Positions 1 to 5,578 of a stretch of 9,015 bases of DNA are shown piece after piece; position 1 is the first letter of the stretch; each line of letters opens with the position of its first letter. Source of the stretch: an uncultured Prevotella sp. (GTDB lineage Bacteria > Bacteroidota > Bacteroidia > Bacteroidales > Bacteroidaceae); assembly GCA_937916405.1 (NCBI GenBank), contig CALFUF010000160.1, positions 1-9,015 on the forward strand, given 5' to 3'. Under the pieces are notes generated by a model. It did not search any database. It was not told the origin of the DNA and saw nothing but the letters and a program-made list of their open reading frames with translations. The position numbers and the translations under genes were made by a program.

Positions 1-15
1 AATTACGTATAAATA

Positions 16-55
16 TATACTATATATATAATATATATATTATATATATAGTATA
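16..55. repeat. 40-bp perfect AT palindrome
   Basis: The 40 bases equal their own reverse complement; the only G/C pair is the C at 20 and the G at 51. The core is three ten-base blocks of alternating A and T, with phase breaks between them, bounded by AC and GT. Such DNA melts easily and could extrude a cruciform or fold into a 20-bp hairpin in RNA. No run of T follows on either strand, so it is not a standard intrinsic terminator. Its role is unknown; it may be the edge of an element that lies mostly outside the window. Confidence 0.8.
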
Positions 56-152
56 GTATATCCCATTGTATGTTTATCGGGAAAACACAAAAATATTACT
101 GTAAGAACTGTAAGTGTAAGATTTCTGCGGACAGGAAGTGTCTTTGTGTCTC

Positions 153-362
153 TTATATTTTCAGTGAACTTAGTGGCTTAACCCTTGCCCAGAGGGCTGA
201 GAGCAGTAGGATAAAGGTGCCGATGATGATGACGATCCACGGCTCTATGTCCAGACCGAGATAGTCTGTCAGCACGCCCTGAACAATCCACTTGGCGAGA
301 ATCCATGACGCGATGTATATCTTGGTGATGTCGGCACACTCCATCGTGTGGATAATCACCAT
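153..362 (-). CDS. possible small two-helix membrane protein or remnant
   Basis: This is a 69-codon minus-strand frame. The product has two clearly hydrophobic stretches, about residues 16-34 and 42-58; the second is rich in Ile, Leu and Val and is followed by Trp-Ala-Arg-Val-Lys, a plausible cytoplasmic positive end. That pattern is less random than the overlapping frames, which is the only reason to list it. Against it, I see no promoter or ribosome-binding site before the start at 362, and an in-frame Met at residue 7 is an equally good start. I do not recognise the family. It may be the tail of a truncated membrane protein or a chance ORF. Confidence 0.25.
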   Translation of the reverse strand: MVIIHTMECADITKIYIASWILAKWIVQGVLTDYLGLDIEPWIVIIIGTFILLLSALWARVKPLSSLKI

Positions 363-516
363 GAAAAAATAGAGAAAAATTTCGCCAAGTCAACCGCTGT
401 CTGGCGACCTGTATTGACTTCTGAAGAACTAAAAATGGTTGTCATTACTCTATTGCTTTCGTGTTATTTGCCTACAAAGGTAGGTATTTTTATTGAAAAT
501 AAGTAATCTAGTACCA
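363..516. other. non-coding stretch, nothing firm
   Basis: I see no convincing gene here. A plus-strand frame is open from about 309 to the stop at 505-507, but it has no good start and overlaps the minus-strand ORF. A small hairpin (CCTAC 471-475, GTAGG 480-484) is followed by a short T-rich run and could act as a weak terminator, though its stem has only 5 bp. Confidence 0.4.
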
Positions 517-565
517 TTTAACATTTTTTACGCCAAAAACGAGAAAAATTTGAGTGGCTGAAACA
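517..565. repeat. leader repeat, copy A
   Basis: These 49 bases are identical to 4038-4086 (copy C) and related to 2052-2102 (copy B). Similarity to copy C ends sharply on the downstream side and fades within about 10 bases upstream. The copy lies about 155 bp before the ATPase start and outside any confident gene. Conservation at nucleotide level without an open reading frame common to all copies suggests a recombining DNA module or a regulatory element, not a coding sequence. Confidence 0.85.
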
Positions 566-615
566 AATGGGGTATCAAGTTGAAACCAAGAATCTTAAAA
601 GAATTTATCAAATAA

Positions 616-661
616 ACCGAACAAAATGCATCAAAAACACCGAATAAAATACGTCAAAAAC
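616..661. promoter_or_regulatory. tandem 23-bp direct repeat, putative operator
   Basis: Two units of 23 bp, 616-638 and 639-661, lie head to tail with no gap and differ at only three positions. Each begins ACCGAA and ends TCAAAAAC. The second unit ends 10 bp before the -33 element of the ATPase promoter. A 23-bp period is close to two helical turns, so a protein bound to each unit would sit on the same face of the DNA. This placement suits an activator or repressor site for the ATPase gene; the binding protein is unknown. The repeat itself is seen directly; the function is inferred. Confidence 0.55.
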
Positions 662-671
662 CAAGATTTCC

Positions 672-702
672 TTGCATAATCCAACTATTTGCATTATCTT
701 TG
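672..702 (+). promoter_or_regulatory. sigma-ABfr-type promoter of the ATPase gene
   Basis: The -33 element is TTG at 672-674 and the -7 element is TATCTTTG at 695-702, with a 20-bp spacer. This matches the known Bacteroidetes consensus (TTTG/TTG, 19-21 bp, TAnnTTTG). Transcription should begin near 709, leaving a leader of about 14 bases before the ATG at 723. The TTG at 672 is also an in-frame alternative start codon, but it lies upstream of the predicted RNA start, which argues against using it. Confidence 0.8.
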
Positions 703-722
703 CAGTCAAATTAAAGACAAAT

Positions 723-2015
723 ATGGAATATCTCAACAGAACAGCAGACATCATGCTTCAAGACCTACTTGATGCGTTTGGTGCCGTATTGATAGAAGGT
801 CCGAAATGGTGTGGCAAAACGACTACAGCCGAACAAGCCGCCAAAAGTGCCATTAGGATGCAAGACACGGACATGCGTGATGAATACTTTGCTACGGCAA
901 TGTCAAAACCTTCCTTGTTGCTTCACGGCGACACTCCAAGACTGATAGATGAATGGCAGGATGCCCCTGTCCTTTGGGATGCTGTCCGCACGATGGTTGA
1001 CAAACGAGGTGAGCCAGGACAATTCATCCTCACAGGGTCTAATGCCGTTGACAAGTCGCAGATTCATCATTCTGGAAATGGGCGTATAGCCAAAATGAAC
1101 ATGCTGCCCATGAGCCTTTGGGAATCAAAGGAATCAACAGGCGAAGTTTCACTGTTGGAGTTGTTCAACGATCCTAATTACGACATAGACGGATGCCAGT
1201 CAAAGATGAGTATTGAGGACTTAATCTTTGCTGCTTGCCGTGGTGGATGGCCAGGCACTCTCATGGCACGTTCGGAAAAAGCCAAGTTGCTGATAGCCCG
1301 AAACTATGTCCGCACTGTTTGCAGCGAAGATATATCACGAATCGACGGTAAGCGTCGGAACGAGAAACTTTCCATGATGATACTAAGGTCGTATGCCCGC
1401 AACATTTCATCACTCGCTAAAAAGACCACCATGCTTGCCGATGTGGTGTCGTCTGAAGAGATAGAATGCAGCATTGACACATTCAACGATTATGTAAACG
1501 CCCTTGAACGCTTGTTTGTTATCCAAGACATAGATGCATGGTGTCCGGCAATACGCAGTAAGACAGTTATCCGGAGTTCACCGAAACGAGGATTCTGTGA
1601 CCCATCCATAGCCGTTGCACTTCTCGGACTCACACCAGAAGCATTGACCACGCAGTTGAAGACTTTCGGATTTATCTTCGAGCAAATGTGTGTGCGTGAC
1701 ATGAAAGCCTATACACAAGGGCTGTATAGTCATGTTTCTTACTACCATGACCGATATGGTTTGGAGGCAGATTTTGTATTGCATCTTGAAGATGGACGCT
1801 ATGCTTTGGTAGAGTGCAAAATAGGAAGCAGCGAGATAGAGGAAGGTGCAAGCCACCTCTTGGAACTGAAGAGGCTTATCCGTGAGCATAACGAGAAAGA
1901 GAAGCAGATGCCCATTCGCGAACCAGATCTTTTACTCATATTTACGGGTGGTCAGATGGCTTATACCCGTCCTGACGGAGTCAAGATTATACCATTAGGT
2001 TGTCTGAAAGATTAG
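723..2015 (+). CDS. AAA_14 / DUF4143 ATPase
   Basis: The product is a 430-residue cytoplasmic P-loop ATPase of the AAA_14 plus DUF4143 kind, common in Bacteroidetes and archaea and of unsettled cellular role. Visible motifs are Walker A GPKWCGKT (26-33), Walker B-like LIDEW (74-78) and a sensor-1 stretch FILTGSN (101-107). In the DUF4143 tail, EAD (348-350) and VECKIG (363-368) resemble the core of PD-(D/E)XK nuclease folds; whether it cleaves nucleic acid is unknown. The length is normal for the family and no residue looks missing. The start at 723 was chosen because the promoter overlaps the longer TTG start and an A-rich ribosome-binding region (TTAAAGACAA) precedes the ATG. The stop lies inside repeat copy B, 10 bp before the broken ORF6N frame, so the two may be co-transcribed. 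The tandem repeat at 616-661 suggests regulated expression. Confidence 0.85.
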   Translation: MEYLNRTADIMLQDLLDAFGAVLIEGPKWCGKTTTAEQAAKSAIRMQDTDMRDEYFATAMSKPSLLLHGDTPRLIDEWQDAPVLWDAVRTMVDKRGEPGQFILTGSNAVDKSQIHHSGNGRIAKMNMLPMSLWESKESTGEVSLLELFNDPNYDIDGCQSKMSIEDLIFAACRGGWPGTLMARSEKAKLLIARNYVRTVCSEDISRIDGKRRNEKLSMMILRSYARNISSLAKKTTMLADVVSSEEIECSIDTFNDYVNALERLFVIQDIDAWCPAIRSKTVIRSSPKRGFCDPSIAVALLGLTPEALTTQLKTFGFIFEQMCVRDMKAYTQGLYSHVSYYHDRYGLEADFVLHLEDGRYALVECKIGSSEIEEGASHLLELKRLIREHNEKEKQMPIREPDLLLIFTGGQMAYTRPDGVKIIPLGCLKD

Positions 2016-2123
2016 CCCTCTTGGGATGACAATTAGTGTCCCGTTTCCCGTTTTAACATCTTTTACACTAAAAAAATGGGGACATTTTGAGTGGCTGAAA
2101 CAAAAGTTAATCGATTTGGAACA
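2013..2123. repeat. leader repeat, copy B (diverged, long form)
   Basis: This stretch aligns over its length with 4000-4107 (copy C), with small indels and scattered substitutions. Shared landmarks are TAGCC, TGGGAT, CGTTTTAACAT, TTTTAC, TTTGAGTGGCTGAAACA and TTTGGAACA, in the same order and at nearly the same spacing. It begins within the stop codon of the ATPase gene. Six bases after the last shared landmark the sequence runs into the ORF6N coding region; in copy C the same interval is 124 bases and holds the promoter and start codon. Confidence 0.75.
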
Positions 2124-2460
2124 TAAAAGACAGCGGGTGATGCTGGACCGCGACTTAGCGGAGTTGTATGGAGTTGAAACAAGAGCATTGAATCAAGCGG
2201 TGAGACGAAACATCGAACGGTTTCCTGAGGATTTCATGTTCCAGTTGACGAAAGGTGAGATGGAAATCTTGAAATCACAAATTGTGATATCAAGTTGGGG
2301 TGGATTACGGAAACTACCTTATGCTTTCACAGAAAATGGTGTGGCTATGCTTAGTAGTGTTTTGCGTTCCGCATTAGCAATTCAAGTTAATTATACCTTT
2401 GTAAATGATATGACGAAACGGTTCATATACATACTGCTGACAACACTCCTGCAATGTTGA
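2026..2460 (+). pseudogene. ORF6N-domain protein, truncated at both ends
   Basis: The frame encodes 144 residues. Residues 35 to about 120 match the ORF6N domain of the intact gene at 4182, including the shared VMLDRDLAELYGVETR, NIERFPEDFMFQLTKGE and KLPYAFTE blocks. ORF6N is a KilA-N-related domain of phage and phage-derived proteins, thought to bind DNA. The first 34 or so residues are translated leader repeat (copy B), not domain: compared with the intact gene about 118 bp is missing, removing promoter, start codon and first residues. After LAIQVN, near 2389, the sequence stops resembling ORF6N and ends in 22 unrelated residues, so the coiled-coil tail is absent. The ATG at 2026 is the only upstream in-frame ATG. 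It could still be read through from the ATPase gene as a chimeric protein, but a decayed duplicate is more likely. Confidence 0.7.
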
Positions 2461-2588
2461 ATTGTAGTGCAATGGATGTCACCTTCAGCGGTGCCGTCCC
2501 CCAGTTCCACTACCTTAATCGGCTCAAAATTGGTGTGATTTTATGTATTTTTAAGTTCGCAATGAGCCGATAATTAAAGAATAATCAT
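2461..2588. other. intergenic debris with an inverted repeat
   Basis: No complete gene is present. One plus-strand frame is open from about 2407 to a stop near 2570 and reads like protein (it includes NTPAMLNCSAMDVTFSGAV), but it has no proper start and I do not recognise it; it may be the tail of a lost gene. Nine-base arms at 2518-2526 (ATCGGCTCA) and 2563-2571 (TGAGCCGAT) form an inverted repeat 44 bp centre to centre that ends 17 bp before the -7 element of the Fic promoter. This could be an operator. Confidence 0.4.
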
Positions 2589-2596
2589 TATATTTG
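2589..2596 (+). promoter_or_regulatory. -7 element of the Fic gene promoter
   Basis: TATATTTG matches the Bacteroidetes -7 consensus TAnnTTTG and lies 21 bp before the ATG at 2618, giving a leader of roughly 15 bases. No TTG is found at the expected -33 distance, so the promoter may be weak or need an activator. The inverted repeat at 2518-2571 covers the -33 region. Confidence 0.55.
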
Positions 2597-2617
2597 CACT
2601 GATTTACACTTTGGGGG

Positions 2618-3652
2618 ATGGATATATCAAGAGAAATTCTACAGTTTTTGCACTATCATCCGCTATCTTCTCGCGGTGAAATAGCAAAGGGTATTGCCTT
2701 CGATAGTAGCGATGCCACCTTGAAGCGTCTCATTGCCGCTGGTGTTCAGCATGGTGATATTGTCGTTGAGGGCAAGGCTCGTGCCACCCGCTATCGTCTT
2801 TCTAATCAGGCGCATTTGTTAATGCCGCTCAATCTGGACACTTACTTTGCACTTGATGTGGATAAGCGACAGGTACAGACCTCTTTCAACTTTGAACTGA
2901 TTCGTGAGCAACTCCCTGCCGTCAGGCTTTTCACCAACGAAGAAAATGCACACCTACAGGAGTTACAGGCTGAGTTTCGCCAACATGTAAGCGAGATGAC
3001 CGATAATGAATATCGCAAGGAGATGGAGCGTTTGGGCATTGACCTTAGTTGGAAATCGTCACAGATAGAAGGTAACACATACTCTTTGCTGGAGACAGAA
3101 CGCCTGCTTCGGGAGAGCAAGACAGCCGATGGAAAGACAAAGGAAGAAGCCGTGATGCTTCTCAATCATAAAGATGCCTTGCGTTTTATTCTTGACAATC
3201 CTGACTATCTGCAGACCTTAACTGTCAGCCATATTGAGGATATCCATCAGTTGCTGACTAAGGAACTCTCAGTGGATAGAGGCATTCGTCATCGGCGTGT
3301 AGGTATCACTGGCACCAATTACCATCCGTTGGATAATGAATTCCAAATTCGTGAGGCGATGCTTGACACATGCAACCTGATTAACAGCAGGGACAGTATT
3401 TTCGAGAAAGCACTTCTGACACTTGCACTATTATCGTATATACAGGCTTTTTCTGATGGCAACAAGCGAACAGCCCGGATCACCAGTAATGCCATACTGA
3501 TAGCAAATGGCTATTGTCCGCTGAGTTTCCGTTCTGTAGACTCTATTGACTACAAGAAGGCTATGCTTATATTCTACGAGCAAAATAACCTGTTTGCCTT
3601 CAAACAGATTTTCATCGACCAGTTTGAGTTTGCTGTAAGAGAGTATTTTTAG
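2618..3652 (+). CDS. Fic-domain protein with N-terminal winged helix, Gln-variant motif
   Basis: The product is a 344-residue cytoplasmic protein of the Fic family, whose members usually transfer AMP or another phosphate-containing group to target proteins. Residues 1 to about 65 look like a winged helix-turn-helix. A class II-type inhibitory motif SSQIEGN lies at 147-153, with the conserved Glu at 151; its role in the family is to block ATP binding in an active orientation. The target-docking flap is around GITGTNYHPLDN. The Fic core motif reads QAFSDGNKRTAR (276-287): F278, D280, G281, N282 and R284 fit the HPFx(D/E)GN(G/K)R consensus, with the Doc-like Lys at 283, but the catalytic His is Gln276. 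The frame is otherwise intact and of normal length. Start at 2618: ATG about 15 bases after the predicted RNA start, preceded by GGGG. The gene stands alone, with no antitoxin-like partner adjacent. Classical AMPylation activity is doubtful. Confidence 0.88.
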   Translation: MDISREILQFLHYHPLSSRGEIAKGIAFDSSDATLKRLIAAGVQHGDIVVEGKARATRYRLSNQAHLLMPLNLDTYFALDVDKRQVQTSFNFELIREQLPAVRLFTNEENAHLQELQAEFRQHVSEMTDNEYRKEMERLGIDLSWKSSQIEGNTYSLLETERLLRESKTADGKTKEEAVMLLNHKDALRFILDNPDYLQTLTVSHIEDIHQLLTKELSVDRGIRHRRVGITGTNYHPLDNEFQIREAMLDTCNLINSRDSIFEKALLTLALLSYIQAFSDGNKRTARITSNAILIANGYCPLSFRSVDSIDYKKAMLIFYEQNNLFAFKQIFIDQFEFAVREYF

Positions 3653-3903
3653 ATATATTCAGGGAGAGAATCATATACTAACTCTTTTAACCCGACATAC
3701 AACTACGATTGGGAAAATAACATGAAAAAATTAGGATATTAATACATTAAAATATGAAGGCACAGAGCATCTGGAACCAACTAAGAAACTTTTGGCATTC
3801 AGAGATTTTGTTTACAATTGTGACTTCATATAAATTTACAGTCTCAAACGTCTCTGGATTTGTAAGCATCCACTAGGACGAATAGTGATGTAGTATCTCC
3901 ACA
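3653..3903. other. non-coding stretch downstream of fic-like gene
   Basis: I see no gene I would defend. A 40-codon frame (3754-3876) begins with an ATG, but it has no promoter match and no recognisable product. No clear terminator follows the Fic gene in this stretch; the strong inverted repeat at 3904-3953 is the first structure that could stop or process its transcript. Confidence 0.5.
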
Positions 3904-3953
3904 ATTATCCACAGTTCACAGACAGAATAACAACTCTGTGAACTGTGGATAAT
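3904..3953. repeat. 19-bp perfect inverted repeat with two DnaA boxes
   Basis: Arms 3904-3922 and 3935-3953 are exact reverse complements around a 12-base loop. Each arm contains TTATCCACA (3905-3913 on plus; 3944-3952 on minus), the strong E. coli DnaA-box sequence. No T-tract follows, so it is not a textbook terminator, although the RNA hairpin would be very stable. Possible roles are a DnaA-binding or DnaA-titrating site, part of a small replicon or mobile element, a repetitive palindromic element, or a transcript-end stabiliser. The structure is seen directly; the role is inferred. Confidence 0.85.
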
Positions 3954-3999
3954 ATTTACTTCCTCGCATTCCTGTTGATTCTGAATCGTGTGGAACGGA

Positions 4000-4107
4000 T
4001 AGCCTCATGGGATAACGTTTAGCATTCCTATTTCCGTTTTAACATTTTTTACGCCAAAAACGAGAAAAATTTGAGTGGCTGAAACATACAGAAACGTTTT
4101 TGGAACA
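4000..4107. repeat. leader repeat, copy C
   Basis: The long form pairs with 2013-2123; the inner 49 bases (4038-4086) are identical to 517-565. It lies just before the promoter of the intact ORF6N gene. In the frame that is open in copy B, copy C carries a TGA, so the conservation does not come from a shared protein. Confidence 0.8.
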
Positions 4108-4113
4108 AAATTA

Positions 4114-4145
4114 TTTGTTATTCAACCCAACTCCCTGTAACTTTG
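4114..4145 (+). promoter_or_regulatory. sigma-ABfr-type promoter of the ORF6N operon
   Basis: The -33 element TTTG (4114-4117) and -7 element TAACTTTG (4138-4145) are separated by 20 bp, a near-perfect Bacteroidetes promoter. The predicted RNA start is near 4152, giving a leader of about 30 bases before the ATG at 4182. The leader repeat (copy C) ends directly upstream of the -33 element. Confidence 0.8.
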
Positions 4146-4181
4146 CAGGAAGAATGAAGACTAAAAACCATAACTAGCAAT

Positions 4182-4763
4182 ATGGAGCAAAGTTTAGAGC
4201 CGATACGGAATAAAATCCATGAGATTCGGGGACAGCGTGTGATGCTGGACCGCGACTTAGCAGAGTTGTATGGAGTTGAAACAAGACGTCTGAATGAACA
4301 AGTGAAACGTAATATTGAGAGATTTCCAGAGGATTTCATGTTTCAATTAACAAAAGGCGAGTTTGAAATTTTGAAATCGCAAATTGCGACATCAAAACTA
4401 ACAGAAAGGCGTGGAGGGACACAGAAACTGCCTTATGCTTTCACAGAGCATGGCGTAGCCATGTTGAGCAGTGTGCTTCGCTCCCCCTTGGCAATACAAA
4501 TGAATATAGGTATTATCCGTACGTTTATAGAATTTCGACGTACGCCCCAATCACTACCACAATCAAATTCGACTATTGAAATTGTCCAGTTACGAAAAGA
4601 TTTTGAGAACTTGAAACTCGATATGGAGGATATCCTTGCCGACCAGAACGACATCAACGAGTCGACCCGTGCGCAACTGGATGCCATCAGCGAGGCACTG
4701 GCGGAGCTACAGCCCAAGGAACCGAAGCCCCGCAGACGTATCGGATTTATACAAGAGGAATAA
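4182..4763 (+). CDS. ORF6N-domain protein (intact)
   Basis: The product has 193 residues. An ORF6N domain spans about 18-108 (QRVMLDRDLAELYG at 18-31, ERFPEDFMFQLT at 46-57, KLPYAFTEHGVAML at 82-95). It is followed by a charged region of about 128-170 with heptad-like hydrophobic spacing, probably a coiled coil for oligomerisation, and a basic end (PRRRIGF). ORF6N is related to the KilA-N/BRO families of phage antirepressors and is thought to bind DNA, so a regulatory or phage-response role is likely; self-regulation through its own leader is a guess. It has its own promoter and heads a tight gene set: the next gene begins 20 bp after its stop. The broken copy at 2026 is a relative; a stretch of about 48 bases after the RQRV codons differs at only one position, while the rest has drifted, which suggests recombination or gene conversion. 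Confidence 0.88.
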   Translation: MEQSLEPIRNKIHEIRGQRVMLDRDLAELYGVETRRLNEQVKRNIERFPEDFMFQLTKGEFEILKSQIATSKLTERRGGTQKLPYAFTEHGVAMLSSVLRSPLAIQMNIGIIRTFIEFRRTPQSLPQSNSTIEIVQLRKDFENLKLDMEDILADQNDINESTRAQLDAISEALAELQPKEPKPRRRIGFIQEE

Positions 4764-4783
4764 CTACTTAAAAGAATAAAGAA

Positions 4784-5575
4784 ATGATTCAGACCCAACT
4801 GTTGAAGTTAGACCCACCCTATCAGATTATCGCCTGCAAAGGAGAGATTGGAATTCAGATTGCCACGCTCATAGTCATAGATGAGACACGTAGAGAAAAC
4901 GGTGAGTATGGTATTACCACACACAGCCACCCTGTCGTGTCGTATGTGGACAAATCTACCATTCACCAGAGATTAGAAGATACAGGAGGATTAATAGAAG
5001 ACGAATATGAAATCCTTTCAATCCAAGACGGAGAGGGAGTTGTCTGGGACAAAGTGGAGTGCAATGAGGTGCAATTGGTACGTCTTACTGACACAAAAGA
5101 ACGTAAAATGTCAGGTTTTGAGTTCTGTACATTGATAGCACCACGATTAGAGGAAATTGCTTACAGTGGAAACTGGGGAGGACATCGTATTATGGAATTT
5201 TATTCTAAACTGAAGGACATGGGGTTTACTCTTCTCAACGATACACAAAAGAATTTTGACGTCACGCTACACGCCACAAAAGGCTATTATTACGATGAAG
5301 ACGACAAATTAATCATCGACAGCATGGATTTGATGTATCCCATGCCAGTCCCCATTATGGAGCCGAAGGAGATGGTGAGTTGGTTTTTCAGAATAGTGCG
5401 GCAGTATAATCTTTGCTTTGGCGGAGACCTGAGATTCCATTTCAAAAGTCTTTACGAACCTCCATACGATGAAGACTATGCTGGCGATTTCGACCCCAAT
5501 CACTTAACTCCAGAGCAACAAATCTGCAACGAAATTGCAGATCTGCTGCGTCACACAGACTTATACTTCACCTAA
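4784..5575 (+). CDS. uncharacterised protein, second gene of ORF6N operon
   Basis: I do not recognise this 263-residue product. There is no signal peptide and no membrane segment, so it is probably cytoplasmic. The first 95 or so residues alternate hydrophobic and polar residues like a beta-rich domain (IIACKGEIGIQIATLIVID; THSHPVVSYVD). The remainder looks mixed alpha/beta, with a predicted helix around EMVSWFFRIVRQY and a strongly acidic stretch (YDEDYAGDFD) before a final helix. No nucleotide-binding or nuclease motif stands out. An A-rich site (AAAGAATAAAG) precedes the ATG. It lies 20 bp after the ORF6N gene and 3 bp before the next one, so the three are almost surely co-transcribed and the protein probably works with them or accompanies them as cargo. 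Confidence 0.75.
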   Translation: MIQTQLLKLDPPYQIIACKGEIGIQIATLIVIDETRRENGEYGITTHSHPVVSYVDKSTIHQRLEDTGGLIEDEYEILSIQDGEGVVWDKVECNEVQLVRLTDTKERKMSGFEFCTLIAPRLEEIAYSGNWGGHRIMEFYSKLKDMGFTLLNDTQKNFDVTLHATKGYYYDEDDKLIIDSMDLMYPMPVPIMEPKEMVSWFFRIVRQYNLCFGGDLRFHFKSLYEPPYDEDYAGDFDPNHLTPEQQICNEIADLLRHTDLYFT

Positions 5576-5578
5576 TGA

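Noticed and set aside
70..264. 64-codon plus-strand ORF with several cysteines (CKNCKCK)
   Set aside because: No promoter or ribosome-binding site; the cysteines are clustered but do not form a convincing zinc-binding pattern, and the second half has a random composition.
178..393. 71-codon minus-strand ORF
   Set aside because: It overlaps the more protein-like membrane frame at 153-362 and is rich in His, Arg and Asp in a way typical of an off-frame reading.
672..722. Upstream TTG start for the ATPase gene
   Set aside because: The TTG is the -33 element of a near-consensus promoter and lies before the predicted RNA start, so these 17 codons are unlikely to be transcribed.
1578..1889. 103-codon minus-strand ORF inside the ATPase gene
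   Set aside because: It is fully antisense to a gene with clear family motifs and has no recognisable product.
2842..3165. 107-codon minus-strand ORF inside the Fic gene
   Set aside because: Serine- and arginine-rich shadow of the Fic coding strand; no independent support.
3754..3876. 40-codon ORF downstream of the Fic gene, considered as a small antitoxin
   Set aside because: No TAnnTTTG promoter, no recognisable motif, and known Fic antitoxins are usually upstream and longer.
3904..3953. Reading the DnaA-box palindrome as a standard intrinsic terminator
   Set aside because: No T-tract follows the stem and it lies about 250 bp after the nearest stop codon.
517..4107. CRISPR array or transposon made of the A/B/C repeats
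   Set aside because: Only three copies at irregular distances of 1.5-2 kb, no spacers, no transposase gene and no terminal inverted repeats.
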